Shown here: in pieces, positions 1 through 10,896 of the stretch
How positions within the stretch are numbered: position 1 is the first letter of the stretch
Layout of the letters: every line of letters begins with the position of its first letter
DNA from: Azolla caroliniana
Lineage: Eukaryota > Polypodiophyta
Reading direction: 5' to 3'
NCBI GenBank assembly: GCA_043228905.1
Contig: JBHGNT010000013.1
Span: 2,914,001-2,978,000 of the forward strand
DNA: 64,000 bases
Position numbers and translations under genes: made by a program
Notes under the pieces: generated by a model
Database searches by the model: none
Told to the model about the DNA's origin: nothing
The model's input: only the letters and a program-made list of their open reading frames with translations

Positions 1-236
1 CAACCATTACAATCCCTAATCGCAAGATGCGACTTTTCTTTGCAAAACTTTGGCTTTGAACTCTTGACTTCAATTTTAAAACACAAAACTCTTTGCAAAT
101 AAACTAAGTTATTTGATTTTCTAACTTTCTCCTGATTCCTTCCTTCATAATTTCCCTTTTTCTTATAGGTTCCCCCATGCTTATGATGCATGTTAGGGTA
201 CAAGACATGCATGTAACGCATGATCGCCATTTGGCG
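1..236. other. left flank, nothing recognised
   Basis: AT-rich sequence with no open frame of note and no similarity to the other repeats here. It ends where LTR homology begins near 237, which is one breakpoint of the rearrangement proposed for the MULE gene. Confidence 0.4.
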
Positions 237-394
237 TAGAAAAGAGGTGGAGTCTTAACTACTTACTAAGTATGTGTCATAGGTCTTAACTTATATGACA
301 CATTAGTTATGATACAGAGGAGGTGGGGTGTCCACATACTTGGGTTTTCCTAAGGTGTGTTCCCACACTAGGGAAGTGAGTTTGATTCTCAACA
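237..394 (-). mobile_element. truncated copia LTR (family F), 5' LTR start
   Basis: Read on the - strand from 394, this starts TGTTGAGAATCAAACTCA and follows the LTR at 10580-10962 closely for about 158 bases, including the stretch about TATGACACATACTTAG. Homology stops abruptly near 237, so about 225 bases of the LTR are missing. The five bases before the LTR start (399 to 395, - strand) are GTAAC, the same as the five bases after the LTR end at 10962. It is therefore probably the 5' LTR of the element whose 3' LTR is at 10580. Confidence 0.8.
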
Positions 395-639
395 GTTACC
401 TTAACTTGTCCCCATAAATCTTTAATAATCAAATCATACGTACCCCTTGAGAATGCAAAATGCATAGGGGAACAATACATGAAGGGATCCACCGCCTCAT
501 CCTCATGAACGGAATCAGATGAGTCATTTGGCATCTCCAATTCGTCCTTAGATACAAACGATGCAATGGATGACCATAACGTATCCTCCAATTCATCGTC
601 TAACATGGAAAAGACACCATGATGCAGTGTGTTGTCCAT
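395..639 (-). pseudogene. N-terminal piece of a MULE-like transposase gene, separated from its body
   Basis: An ATG at 639 opens 81 codons of acidic, low-complexity protein (MDNTLHHGVF at the start, many D/E/S) ending in GTYDLIIKDLWGQVKV just before the LTR at 394. The last five bases are GTAAC, and the codon phase there (GTA starting at 399) equals the phase of the transposase frame that starts with GTA at 10963. Seen: identical 5-base flanks, matching phase, LTRs of one family at both cut ends. Inferred: this is the missing 5' end of the gene at 10963-13705, displaced by insertion plus inversion. No domain is recognised in this piece alone; a separate small exon is the alternative. Confidence 0.65.
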
Positions 640-649
640 AGATGGTTGT

Positions 650-1215
650 TGTCAATTACAACGGTGATTGAAGTGATTGAATACAATGTGACTAAGAATG
701 CCAATGATTGAGGTGAATGAATTCAGTGTGAGCGAGTATGCCAATGAATCAAGTGAATGAATTCAGCTCTTAGTGAATGATCGAGAATGCGAGCTCTTAG
801 TGAATGAATTCAGCTCTTAGTGAATGATCGAGAATGCGAGCTCTTAGTGAATGATCTCAACAAGAATGCCAATGATTGAGGTGAATGAATTCAGTGTGAG
901 CGATTATGGCAATGAATGAAGTGAATGACTTTAGCTCTTAGTGAATGATCGAGAATGCGAGCTTTTAGTGCATGATCTCAGCGAGAATGCCAGTGATTGA
1001 GGTGAATGAATTTAGTGTGAGCGATTATGGCAATGAATAAAGTGAATGACTTTAGCTCTTAGTGAATGATCGAGAATGCGAGCTTTTAGTGCATGATCTC
1101 AGCGAGAATGCCAATGATTGAGGTGAATGAAATTAGTGTGGGCGATTATGCCAATGAATGAAGTGAATGTCAATGACTTTAGTGAATCAATCCAGTGTGA
1201 GCGATTATGCAACGA
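650..1215. repeat. minisatellite, about 121-bp unit, plus inner 40-bp duplications
   Basis: The phrase CCAATGATTGAGGTGAATGA recurs near 701, 869, 990 and 1111, giving a period of about 121 bases for the last three. Between 740 and 850 a 40-bp sub-unit (AGCTCTTAGTGAATGATCGAGAATGCG) is itself duplicated. It lies directly upstream of the ATG of the displaced transposase piece, so it occupies that gene's 5' flank. Confidence 0.85.
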
Positions 1216-1254
1216 AAATGGTCGTTAGTATGATCGTTGAAGCACAATGATTAC

Positions 1255-1432
1255 ACATAGTTGGGAACCTGCATATTAATGAGTCAGGCTCCTCATTAAT
1301 GAGTCGGGCATTATATGATGTCCAACATTTATCGATCACTACAATGAGTATAGTGAGTATAGTGAGGGAAGTCGGGCTCCTTCTTGTTTAATTATCCAGG
1401 CTCCTAATTAATGAATCGGGCTCCTTCGTAAT
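1255..1432. repeat. GTCGGGCTCC-type repeats, candidate MULE terminal region
   Basis: The motif GTCGGGCTCC(TTCT) and close variants occur at about 1283, 1303, 1371, 1398 and 1417, spaced by ATTAATGA(G/A)TC. The same motif forms the 52-bp array at 14010-14230. Because the nearby transposase piece runs leftwards, the motif is inverted with respect to the gene here and direct at the far end, as expected of terminal or subterminal inverted repeats of one element. Confidence 0.45.
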
Positions 1433-1835
1433 ACAAATTTAAACATACTCAAATTTCACATTCAAAAGATAAGTTGAATATACAAATTTCATATCAAATT
1501 GAATAAGATGCACATCGTGCATACAAAAGATACCTTCAACCTATTCAAATTTCATTATACACAAAAGATACATTGAATAAGTTTCGAACATTGAATAAGA
1601 TTCACACTGAGCATACAATAGATACAACCGATTCAAAATTTCACACTATGGATACAAAACATTGTCACCACATACAAAAGATACCTTCAACCTATTCAAA
1701 TTTCATATACAAAAGATTGAATGAATTTCGAACATTGAATAAGATTCACAATGAGCATACAAAAGATTCATATTGATTCATATATAACCAAAATGAGATT
1801 CAAATATTGTTTTGATATTACAAAATTAACCATAT
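1433..1835. other. AT-rich sequence with short dispersed repeats
   Basis: Repeated words such as CATACAAAAGATA and TTTCGAACATTGAATAAGA recur two to four times. No coding signal is convincing. The Ty3 element inserted at its right edge. Confidence 0.5.
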
Positions 1836-2031
1836 TGTGGTATTACCATGGATCCTAACCAAGGCCCCACCTAACCAGGGTCACATTGACCACACCCAAA
1901 TTAGGTCCCTACCAAGCCCCCATAATTAGAGGAGCTAATTGGAGCGGGAAAACACCCACCACGCTAAGAGTAGCCTATAAGATGTAACTTAGAACGTAAT
2001 AGAAAGGGAGCTATTTTGAGAGCATTTCACA
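1836..2031 (+). repeat. 5' LTR of G0
   Basis: 196 bases, TG...CA ends, matched over its whole length by 6257-6452. Confidence 0.88.
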
Positions 2032-2091
2032 TCTTCATGGAGAAGACGGGCAAAGCAGCCCCAACTCACGACCCCAACAACACACGCCACG

Positions 2092-3007
2092 ATGCAACAT
2101 GACAACAACAACGGCAACACAAACTCCATGAATCCAAAATTCCTACAACAACAAACTCAAGAACATCAGCCCACATTGCCAATCGACCAACTGGTTCAGG
2201 CCCTGTCCAACATTATTTTACAAGTTAACCATACTAACCAAGCCATGTTGTCATTCCTCTCAGCACAATCCAAGCCACAACAAAATCTCCCGGACCCGCG
2301 AGTTCGGCCAAAACCATTCTCCGGCCTACCATTGGAAGCCGTCGTCTCTTGGCTGGATCATTTCGAAATGGTGGCCAGTTACCACCACTAGCCACACCCC
2401 TGGAAGGCAATAGAAATGAAGACACTCCTTGAGAATATCGCAACAACATGGCTCGTACAACAACCCGAGGAGACACGCAACGACTGGGATCTGTTACGGG
2501 CAACCATGATTTGGAATTTGGCTCATCAGGACTCCCGTCATACAGCCCTACAACAACTCAAGTCAATCACCCAGCAGCCACGCGAACCCATCACCCAGTT
2601 CACGGTTCGGTTTGTGCAGATCCTACGTCGGGTTGACGACAACATGTCGGAAGACATGAAGTTGTTTTTCTTCTAGCCGCGTATACGGCACGACCTCCAT
2701 CGTCGTGTATGTGATCAAGGCCTGGAGACACTACATGAAGCCATCCTCACCGCCCAACGCATCGAAGCTGCAGACGCACACAACCTGCACACACCAGGTA
2801 ATCTCAGTCACGATCATACAAACACTACTCCAGGCGCCACTCCCATGGACATCGATGTCTAGAACGTGCAGTTACGCACTAAGCGTGCATTGCCCGAACG
2901 AGACAGCCAGGGACGCCCCAAATGTTTATACTGCAACAACTATGGCCACATCCGGCGTTACTGCAGAAAGTGGCAAAATCAACAACAAAAGCAGAACGTC
3001 CAATTAG
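2092..3007 (+). pseudogene. G0 gag, broken
   Basis: Starts MQHDNNNGN at 2092, runs 99 codons to a TAG at 2389, and continues through further stops at about 2675 and 2860. Gag-like features are the segment RPKPFSGLPLEAVVSWLDHF and downstream helices rich in Q and R. A CCHC zinc knuckle CLYCNNYGHIRRYC (C-x2-C-x4-H-x4-C) lies at 2923-2964 in another frame, so at least one frameshift separates it from the start. The product would be the structural capsid/nucleocapsid protein of the element. Confidence 0.75.
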
Positions 3008-3204
3008 CCAATGTTGCCTCCCTCTCTGAGCTCCCGGAAAACTAATGCACGAGGTGTCGTAGGGAGAGCCGCCCCCGCACGTCCACACCTCCACGTCATC
3101 AACTTCTCCCATTTATACCATGATCGAGCCACCCATGCACGTCCACACCTCCACGTCATCAACTTCTCCTGTTTGTACCACGATCGCCCGCCTCTAGCAC
3201 ACGA

Positions 3205-4468
3205 CCCAAGAAGTTCTCCTCGACTCCGACAACAACATCTCTTCCATTAGTGTAGATTTAGTCACCCAATTGCAACTTCCCACGAGCCACGCACCGCCCA
3301 TTAAAATCCTCTTCGGCGACCAGCAGCGGTTGTACCACTCACATACGCAAGTCATGTGCATGCTCACCATCAGTTCTGCTCGTATCCAACATCGTTGTTC
3401 CCAATCACCTTGGGTTGCGATTGGTTCCTCCATAGTCGAGCCTGTCTCGATTTCTCCTCGTAACAGCTCGTCCTCCCCAATCACCTTTCGATCGCGCTCT
3501 TCACTAATCCGCGAGATACCACCCACATCAGCAACACACAGTACCTGGTATCACCAACAAAGCACATCCACGACATCTGATGGCTCCTAGCCACCTTTCC
3601 CTCGTTGTCTACACCACCTGCAAAGCCTCCCTCGGTCCGCTTTCCAATCCACCACACGATTCCTACAGGCAACGCCCGCCCTATCAGCGCAGCTCCCTGA
3701 CGTCGCTCCCCTCTCGACCACGAGCGCATCGAGAACGCCGTCAAAACTATGCTACAATAGGGGATTATCACGCCTTCCAACAACGAGTGGATCTCGGAGC
3801 CACACATGGTCAAAAAAGGGGATGGCTCTTACCGTTTTTGTGTCAACTTCCGACAACTGAAACATGTCACCACCCATGACCGATATCCTGTCCCTCGTAT
3901 CGACGACCTCCTTTTCCAGCTTGGCAAATCAAAGTACTTCTCCTCCCTCGATCTGGCCTCGAGATATTGGCAGATCGCTATGAATCCTGAAGATGCCCAC
4001 AAAACTGCATTCCGCACTAGGAAAGGCATTTTTGAGTTCACACGGATGCCCTTCGACCTATCCGACGTTGGGAGCACATTCCAGCGAATGGCTAACGCCA
4101 TCTTCAACGATCTCATCACCTGTCGCGTCGTCATTGTCTATCTAGACGATATTCTGATACATACAAGCACCTGGGCGGAACACCTCAAAGTTCTTAAGGA
4201 GGTCCTAACTTGTGTTCAACGCTATTGATTACAGTTGCAATGGAAGAAGTGTCGTTGGGGTAGTACGTGCCTCTGCTTCCTCAGGTACGTCATCTCCTCC
4301 GACAGAATACAGATGGACCCAGAGAAGACGGAAGCAGTCCAAAAATTCCCACACCCCACCACAGTCAAGCAACTTCAACGCTTCATCGGCCTCCTCACGT
4401 TCTCTCTCCGCTTCATCCCACAGCTAGCCGACCTGTCAGCCCCACTACGCACCCTTCCTATGGACTGA
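3205..4468 (+). pseudogene. G0 protease remnant and reverse transcriptase, broken
   Basis: A degenerate protease site (LLDSDNNIS) lies near 3215. The RT begins with VKKGDGSYRFCVNFRQL at 3809 and carries the catalytic box VIVYLDDILIH near 4130-4160; this frame is open to 4228. The RT connection region (DPEKTEAVQKFPHPT, FIGLLTFSLRFIP) continues in the next frame at 4235-4468, so a frameshift near 4228 breaks the enzyme. Order and motifs are those of Ty3/gypsy pol. Confidence 0.8.
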
Positions 4469-4523
4469 CGCTTGTGAATCTAGCTTCCTACAACTCAAGA
4501 GAACACTCCAAGCCTCTGACCTC

Positions 4524-5876
4524 TTGGCACACCCTAATTTCATGAAGCCTTTCCATCTGCAGACGGATGCCTCCAACGTCGGCCTTGGCGCGGTCCTGCT
4601 CCAATCCGACGACAACGACCAACTACACCCGATTGCCTACATAAGCCAATCACTTACCAAAGCCGAACAAAATTACTCGACAAATGAGAAAGAGTTGCTC
4701 GCCATCGTTTGGGCATTCCATCGTTTCCACTTGTACCTACACGGATCAAACACATTGGTCGAAACCGACCATCAGCCATTGCTCTCCCTCATAAAGAAGG
4801 CTCACCCACCCTGTCGCTTACTCCGTTGGGCTTTGGCGTTGCAGGATTACACATTCACTCTGCACTATCGCCGCGGTCCCCAGAACATCGTCGCCGATGG
4901 ATTATCCCGCATATCCTTTCAGGTGAACCAAATCGCTTCCGGCACAATCGATTTCCCTGTATCCTCGTCCCAAATGGCCAACATGCAACAACACGACAAA
5001 AAGATCCAAGACATCTGCCACCACCTACAGGTTGAGCCCTCATCCCTCACCAAGCAATTCATGATCCAGGATAATGTCCTGCTTTTTTTCCAAGTAGGCA
5101 AGGAACCTCGGGTCTACGTGCCTGAGCAACTGCGCTTGTCTTACCTTCGTTTCTTCCACAATCACCCGTTGTCCGGCCACTTGGGTTTTCACAAGGTGCT
5201 AGACATTATCCATTGCAAATTCTATTGGTTGGGGCTACGCCACGAGGTCGCCTCCTACATCAAAGCATGCAACTCATGTCAGGCCATCAAAACACCTCAA
5301 GTGGCTCAAGGCCTCTTACATCAGATACAGGTTCAAGCTCCATTTGAAATCGTCGGATGGGACATTCTGGGCCCCTCTCCCGAGTCACAAGAAGGGAACA
5401 AATTCATCCTCGTCATAACCAAGTACTTGACGCGTTGGGCTGAGACGACCACTATCCCAGATGCGAAGGCTATGACCATCGCCACCAAATTGTTGGAGAA
5501 AATCATCTTCCCCCATGGTTGCCCACTCCAAATCTTGTCTGATCGGGGACCCCAATTCAACAACGAGCTCCTACGTCTCGTTTCTACACAATTAGGAATC
5601 CAACAATTATTCATGTCACCCTACCACCCGCAGACGAATGGATTGATAGAGTGCCTCAACCGAACCTTAAAACAACAAATCTCGGCCTACATCGATCCGC
5701 TGCACTCAACCTGGGACCGGATCTTGCCCTTCGTTACGCACGCCTATAACACAATTGTGCAAGCCTCCACCCGCATTAGCCCCTTCTTGGCCCTTTACGG
5801 CAGGGACCCGCGCTTACCTCCAGAAGTGGCAGTCCCGCAACCAACCACGCCACTCCACTTTGACGCAGTGTCCTAG
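4524..5876 (+). CDS. G0 RNase H and integrase, open fragment of pol
   Basis: 450 codons without a stop. RNase H occupies about residues 1-130 (FHLQTDASNVGLGAVLL, ELLAIVWAFHRFH, ETDHQPLLSL). The integrase zinc finger follows (H in HNHPLSGHLG, CNSCQAIK) and then the DDE core: Asp in GWDILGP, Asp in LSDRGPQF and Glu in GLIECLNRTL are all present. The core ends with the WDRILPFVTHAYNT and LYGRDPRLPPE motifs. The 3' end of pol (GPY/F module) continues in a shifted frame to about 6240. The style of these motifs is closer to animal or lower-eukaryote Ty3 elements than to the usual plant Tat, Athila or Tekay lineages; this is a judgement from memory. Confidence 0.82.
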   Translation: MAHPNFMKPFHLQTDASNVGLGAVLLQSDDNDQLHPIAYISQSLTKAEQNYSTNEKELLAIVWAFHRFHLYLHGSNTLVETDHQPLLSLIKKAHPPCRLLRWALALQDYTFTLHYRRGPQNIVADGLSRISFQVNQIASGTIDFPVSSSQMANMQQHDKKIQDICHHLQVEPSSLTKQFMIQDNVLLFFQVGKEPRVYVPEQLRLSYLRFFHNHPLSGHLGFHKVLDIIHCKFYWLGLRHEVASYIKACNSCQAIKTPQVAQGLLHQIQVQAPFEIVGWDILGPSPESQEGNKFILVITKYLTRWAETTTIPDAKAMTIATKLLEKIIFPHGCPLQILSDRGPQFNNELLRLVSTQLGIQQLFMSPYHPQTNGLIECLNRTLKQQISAYIDPLHSTWDRILPFVTHAYNTIVQASTRISPFLALYGRDPRLPPEVAVPQPTTPLHFDAVS

Positions 5877-6240
5877 TGGTCCCACCTGCAACAACTCCAG
5901 CCCCTCCTCTGCAAAGCCATCACGAGCAACCTACACCAAGCATAGCTACGCCAAAAACGCCAACACGATGCAAGCCACACCAATCATCAATACCACGCCG
6001 GTGACAAAGTCCTCGTCTATTTCCCCATCCGTCATTGCGGCCTGAGCGAGTCACTCTACCGATGGATCGGTCCCTTCGAAGTTCAAAAGCAGATATGCAA
6101 CACTACATACATGCTCTGTCACACCTCCAACAACCGCTCTACCTTCGCCCACTAGTCTCGCATGAAGCCCTTCCATCAACTACCACCGCCCACGCCGTGC
6201 CATCCCTCCGCCTAGAACCGTCGTCCACGCCCCGTCGCGC
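5877..6240 (+). pseudogene. G0 integrase C-terminus, frameshifted
   Basis: A stop at 5874 ends the long frame; another frame carries on with GDKVLVYFPIR, GLSESLYRWIGPFEV and CNTTYML, the GPY/F-like C-terminal part of integrase, until shortly before the 3' LTR. Confidence 0.6.
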
Positions 6241-6256
6241 TCCGACTGTACAGTAC

Positions 6257-6452
6257 TGTGGTATTGCCACGGATCCTAACCAAGGCCCCAACTAACCAGG
6301 GTCACATTGACCATACCCAAATTAGACCCCTACCAAGCTCCCATAATTAGAAGAGCTAATTGGAGCAGGAAAACACCCACCACGCTAAGAGTAGCCTATA
6401 AGATGTAACTTAGAATGTAATGGAAAGGGAGCTATTTTGAGAGCATTTCACA
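6257..6452 (+). repeat. 3' LTR of G0
   Basis: 196 bases, matching 1836-2031. No clear polypurine tract precedes it. Confidence 0.88.
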
Positions 6453-6984
6453 ATATACAAATGGCCAAGAATATACAAAAAAGGTTGGTCACCTTGATTC
6501 CAAAATACAAAAAAAGTTGGCAGCCTTGGTTTAGGATTACAAAAAAGGTTGGCAGCCTTGATTCTAATATCCAGCCACCGGGCAATATACAGAAAAGATA
6601 TACAACCTGGTCACAAAAAAACTATATACAACCAGCTTACAAAAAATATATACAAAAAAGGTTGGCAACCCACATTTGATAGTACACCGCATTTGATGTT
6701 ACAAAGTACAACTCCAAATGATTAAAATATGGGAAAGCCCACAATCCTTCGTGCCCATTTCACCATGATTTTCCCAAGGAGCTCCACGTCTTCGAATCCA
6801 AACCATTGCTCCTTACCCTACACCACAAGATGCCATCAACCTTAAGCCCTTACAGAAACAAATGCTCATATTCAATCCTAAGTCATAGTTACAAAATCAT
6901 TGGACTCAAATCCTTGCATGAACTCCTCGACCAACATCTGAATGGTTTGGATCACGTAATACCCACAATCTGTCCCATTAGGTT
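6453..6984. other. short-repeat region, no gene seen
   Basis: Words such as ATACAAAAAAGGTTGGCAGCC recur four to five times up to about 6680. The rest is unrecognised. The composition resembles 1433-1835, consistent with G0 having landed inside one repeat-rich tract. Confidence 0.5.
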
Positions 6985-7050
6985 GGGTCGGACTGATCGG
7001 GAGCCTCATCTATCTCACAATCACTCAACCCGACTTCAACTACCCTGTTG
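6985..7050 (+). pseudogene. copia pol fragment (RT/RNase H junction)
   Basis: One frame reads GSLIYLTITQPDFNYPVGL, the conserved copia segment between RT and RNase H. The next copia motif (LSQFMQKP) resumes near 8225, so a later insertion of about 1.15 kb splits it. Confidence 0.7.
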
Positions 7051-7062
7051 GTCTTTAAAAGA

Positions 7063-7474
7063 ATATGTGTGCGGAAGCGTATGCGTAAGAACACAAAGTA
7101 CACGGTTCGGTAGTACGATAGTTCGATAAAGCACAAAAATCACACACAGAGAGAGAGAGAGAGCAGAAAATACAAAACTATATTCAAACTAGTCCTCTAT
7201 GTACATATTTCGTGCTCAGTGAGCACCTTTTATACAAGCCCCGACCATTGGGCTGACACCAGTATTGACAGTACTTGACCGCTCATAAATGAGCCTTCTA
7301 CACTAACTCCCAAAACTATTCCTTACGAGGAATAACGTTCTAACGGCCTCACGGTTTACGCACCGCCACAACCATATTTTGCGTACGGTTTTACGCATCC
7401 AGTCTACGTATTGGGTTACGTACCCATTTATGCACCCAATGTTGAGCTTGTCTCTCAACACGGTGTCGTGAAGA
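7063..7474 (-). mobile_element. copia-type LTR (antisense)
   Basis: Read on the - strand it opens with TGTTGAGAGACAAGCTCAAC near 7470, has a TATAAAAGGTGCTCACTGAG promoter region near 7230, a CT microsatellite near 7155, and ends TTCCGCACACA near 7063. The start and TATA region resemble LTR A at 27323. No partner LTR or clean target duplication was found. Confidence 0.5.
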
Positions 7475-8205
7475 AAACCGGCCTTAGGCGGAATCGGTGA
7501 AAAAGGCGTGCGAACCGGCCCTTACACGCGGGCACAAGTATTGATAAGGAGTACATAATTACGAATAGGTAGGCTGATGAAAATATCCTAGGAAGATTAT
7601 TAATAGGCTAGTGAATCGAAGCGGATCTCTGTCCAAAGGGACAGAGAATAAAAGTGATGTGACCAAGGTGAGGGTGTAATGGTCCCTCCCCGGCGGCCTA
7701 TAAAAGGGAAGGGAAGAAGACTGAGAAGGTATCGCGTTTTGGGCAAGGACGCGGTGTTGTTGGACCGGGAACTGAGCTCTCTCCTCCTCTTTCATTGTTC
7801 TCTACAGGATTCTATGTTGGTTGCCTCTACTTCGAGGAAAGCCATGTGCCTTCTACTAAGGCTCTACTGTGTGTGTGCGTGGGTGTGTGATTGTCTGGGT
7901 TGGGTCTGTCGCCTGCTAGCTGGCTGTAATCTTGCAAACACTGTAATCGTTACTAATATTGTAATTGAATCTCCTGTTTTTCGTCTATCTGTGTTCCTAT
8001 GAGTCTCCCTTTTCTTTTCCTTTCCACGAGCGTGCTTCTTGTTCAGTCGGTATACGCGTTGGTGGTTCATTCGGCCAGCAAGCGTTGTCGGTTGCAACAT
8101 GCCTAACCGGCCCTGCTTGCACGCTTCCCCCTTCCTCTTCTTTCTCTTGCTTCTCGGTTCAGGGCCCCCGTGGCCCTGCCTTATTTCCCACACGAAAGCG
8201 AAACA
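7475..8205. other. unresolved insert, probably LTR-like
   Basis: Contains a TATA-like CCTATAAAAGGGAAGG at about 7697 followed by a pyrimidine-rich leader, which looks like an LTR promoter, but neither end nor a second copy could be defined. Confidence 0.35.
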
Positions 8206-8906
8206 ACACGACAACGGTTTCCTTAGCCAATTCATGCAAAAGCCACGTGACACTCACTTGGATTGTGCTAAGCGAGTGTTAAGATACGCGAGTGGTACAA
8301 TGGATTGTGGCATCTCTCTACAAGACAACAATGCCAATTTGACACGAAGGGCACATAGATGCCGACTAGGCCAGCTACAAAGCCGATCGATCGACCTCTA
8401 GATTTGTTTTCTCCCTTGGCAGCGGAGCCATCTCCTAGAGTAGCAAGAAGCAACCAACCGTCGCTCTTTCAAGCACAAAGGCCGAATACAGGGGCGCGGC
8501 GGTGACTACATGTGAAGTCGTATGGCTCAAGAGGATTTTGAAGGATCTGGGTGTTCCCATCAAAGATCCAACTCCCCATTACTATGACACCATGAGCAGT
8601 ATTTATCTGGCTCAGAACCTGGTGTTCCACGCATGCACGAAGCATATCGACGTGCACTATCACTTCATTCGAGGGCGTGTTCAGGCTAGAGATGTTGACC
8701 TTCAACACATCAACACGAATCCACAAAAAACCGACATCTTCACCAAAGCCCTAGGAGCTGACAAGCTTTGGCAATTCATGTCAGACCTTGGATTGACAAT
8801 CCCTGACTTGCCAAGCTTGAGGGGCAGTACAAGAGAGAACCGGATACCGTCTGAACTGGGTACCAACCGAAGCGGACATCAACCGAAAGGAGCTGACCCA
8901 AGTTGA
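8206..8906 (+). pseudogene. copia F1 RNase H and C-terminus
   Basis: Motifs in order are LSQFMQKPRDTHLDCAKRVL, YASGTMDCGISL and, after frameshifts, CEVVWLKRILKDLGVPIKD, YYDTMSSIYLAQN, TKHIDVHYHFIR and KTDIFTKALG. These are the copia RNase H core and the end of pol. The purine tract TTGAGGGGGCA and an LTR start follow directly at 8930, as at the 3' end of an element. Confidence 0.8.
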
Positions 8907-8929
8907 GCTTGAGGGGGCATGTTGAGAAT

Positions 8930-9289
8930 CAAGCTCAACCTAAACTAGTGTGTGAACACACCCTTGAGAGTGTATGAACACTCAAAGGTCAAAAGTCACA
9001 CCACTACTCTCTACACATTAACTATGTGTCATAGAATCATATGAGTTTCCACATTCCCCATGATCGATGAGCTTCGGTAGGTAATGACGAAAGAGGGTGA
9101 CTATATAAAGCACCCTCCTCCTACTTTGTAATGTGTCAGTTAATCTCCTTTGTAATATACATCTTCTTGAGTATTCGATTTCTATCTATCTTGTGTCTCC
9201 CTCCTCTCCTCTTCTCAAACACACACGCACGCATGCAACACACATCTCTAACCTATTCCGCTGCACAAAATCACCATCGATTCTTTACA
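8930..9289 (+). repeat. 3' LTR of copia F1
   Basis: 360 bases, TGTTGAGAATC...TTCTTTACA, preceded by a polypurine tract. Related to but clearly diverged from the LTR at 10580 (shared CCGCTGCACA(A/G)AATCA near the 3' end). A TATATAAAG box lies near 9103. Confidence 0.8.
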
Positions 9290-10579
9290 AGTCTTAAGCA
9301 GGGACCAGGAGCACGACATTCGAAGATAACCCAATATCTTCACCAAATCGGCTTCAAAATGTCCAAGTGCACGCACCATATTAACATTAGTATGTTCGAC
9401 AATTCTCTGTTCATCCGGAGCGACTCCAAAGGACAACTATTCATCATAATTTATGTGGATGACTTGGTCATTGGAGGAGAGCACATAGGTGATATCGAAC
9501 ATACCAAGAAGCTACTCTCTAGCTTATTCAAAATGAAAGACATGAAGGAGCTACATTACTTTCTAGGGATAGAAGTAATTTGGTCTCTAAACGGTATCAT
9601 GATCTCCCAACAACACTATATCCTGAATATTCTCTTCAAGTTTGGGATGACGGAGTGTAAGCTCATCGTTACCCCGCTCAATTGAAATCTAAGGTTAGAT
9701 GTCGTTTCCAGCACAGAAGAGTGTGAGCCAACTTTCTATCGTCAGCTAGTCGAAAGCCTTATCTATCTCACCATTACTTGACCCAACCTCAACTATCCGG
9801 TCGGCCTCCTTAGCCAGTTTGACACCATGCAACATCCATCTGGACTGTGCTAAACGAGTGTTACGCTATGTAAGTGGGACGATGGATTTCGGCATCCTCT
9901 ACTGATTGGCCACACCGATTCGACTTGAAGGGTACACCGAGCTAATTGTGCTAGCAACAAAGCCGACAGATGATCAACATTGGGATTTTTCTTCTCCCTC
10001 GGTAGCGGCGCCATATCATGGAATAGTAAGAAGCAGCTGCCAGTCGCATTGTTGAGCACAGAAGCTGAATATAGGGGCGCAACCGTCGCCGCATGTGAAG
10101 CCGTTTGGCTCAAGAGAATATTAAAGGATTTGGGCGTTCCCATCAAGGATCTATTTCTCATGTATTGCCACAACATGAGCAGCATTCACTTGGCCCGCAA
10201 CCCAGTTTTCCATGCTCGGACTAAGCACATTGAGGTGCATTATCACTTCATCTGAGAATGTGTCTTGGTTGGTGATGTCGCCCTACAACACATCAGCATG
10301 AACCTACAAACGGCGACATCTTCACGAAGGCCCTAAGAGCCGACAAGCTACGGTAGTTCACGACAAACCTCGGTCTCTCGATCACCGACCAACCGAGCTT
10401 GAGGGGGAGTATGGAATAGTTAGATAAGGAACCATCTAACATGACGTCGAACGGACCAGAGTGAACTCAATTGTGAGCTGGCCATCCAAAAAAAGTCGGA
10501 GTCGAAGCCAACTCAAAGCCGACCCAAAGACCAATCCGAACCAAATTTTTGGCGACCGGAAGTTGTGTTTGAAGGGGAG
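9290..10579 (+). pseudogene. copia F2 RT and RNase H fragment
   Basis: Starts in mid-RT (SLKQGPGARHSK) exactly where the F1 LTR ends. The RT box IIYVDDLVIGG lies near 9450, followed by DMKELHYFLGIEV and HYILNILFKFGM. After stops and frameshifts the RNase H region reads SLGSGAISWNSKKQLPVALL, STEAEYRGA and HYHFI, then the end of pol. Gag, protease, integrase and the first part of RT are absent. Its 3' LTR is at 10580. Confidence 0.85.
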
Positions 10580-10863
10580 TGTTGAGAATCAAACTCAACT
10601 TCCCTAGTGTGGGAACACTCCTTAGGAACACCCAAGTGTGTGGACACCCCACCTCCTTTGTATCATACTAATGTGTCATAGAAGTTAAGACCTATGACAC
10701 ATACTTAGCAAGTAGTTAAGACTCCACCTCTTTTCTATGAGGTGACTCTAATGAGAGAACTTAGAGAGAAGGTGACTACATAAGCACCTTCTCCCTCTCC
10801 TTGTAAGTGTGTTGGTTTTCTTATTCTTGTTAATACAGTTTTTTCTTGTTCTCTGTAGAAATC

Positions 10864-10896
<33 letters not shown>

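Larger units (their letters stand above)
1836..6452 (+). mobile_element. Ty3/gypsy element G0 with 196-bp LTRs
   Basis: Two 196-base LTRs (1836-2031 and 6257-6452, TGTGGTATT...TTTCACA) enclose a gag-pol order of zinc-knuckle Gag, protease remnant, RT, RNase H and integrase. ATAT precedes the left LTR and follows the right LTR, a possible 4-bp target duplication. No chromodomain follows the integrase; instead the end reads GDKVLVYFPIR, then GLSE and RWIGPF, a GPY/F-type module. No primer binding site of plant iMet type is visible after 2031. Several stops and frameshifts make it non-autonomous, but the last third of pol is open for 450 codons. The LTRs differ at roughly a dozen positions by eye, so the insertion is moderately old. 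Confidence 0.88.

Noticed and set aside
650-1215. CRISPR array suspected from regular repeats
   Set aside because: The units are contiguous tandem repeats without unique spacers, in a plant nuclear context.
7864-8253. Open frame of 129 codons on the - strand with Lys/Arg-rich sequence
   Set aside because: It spans the unresolved LTR-like insert and the copia fragment; composition follows simple pyrimidine runs and no motif is present.
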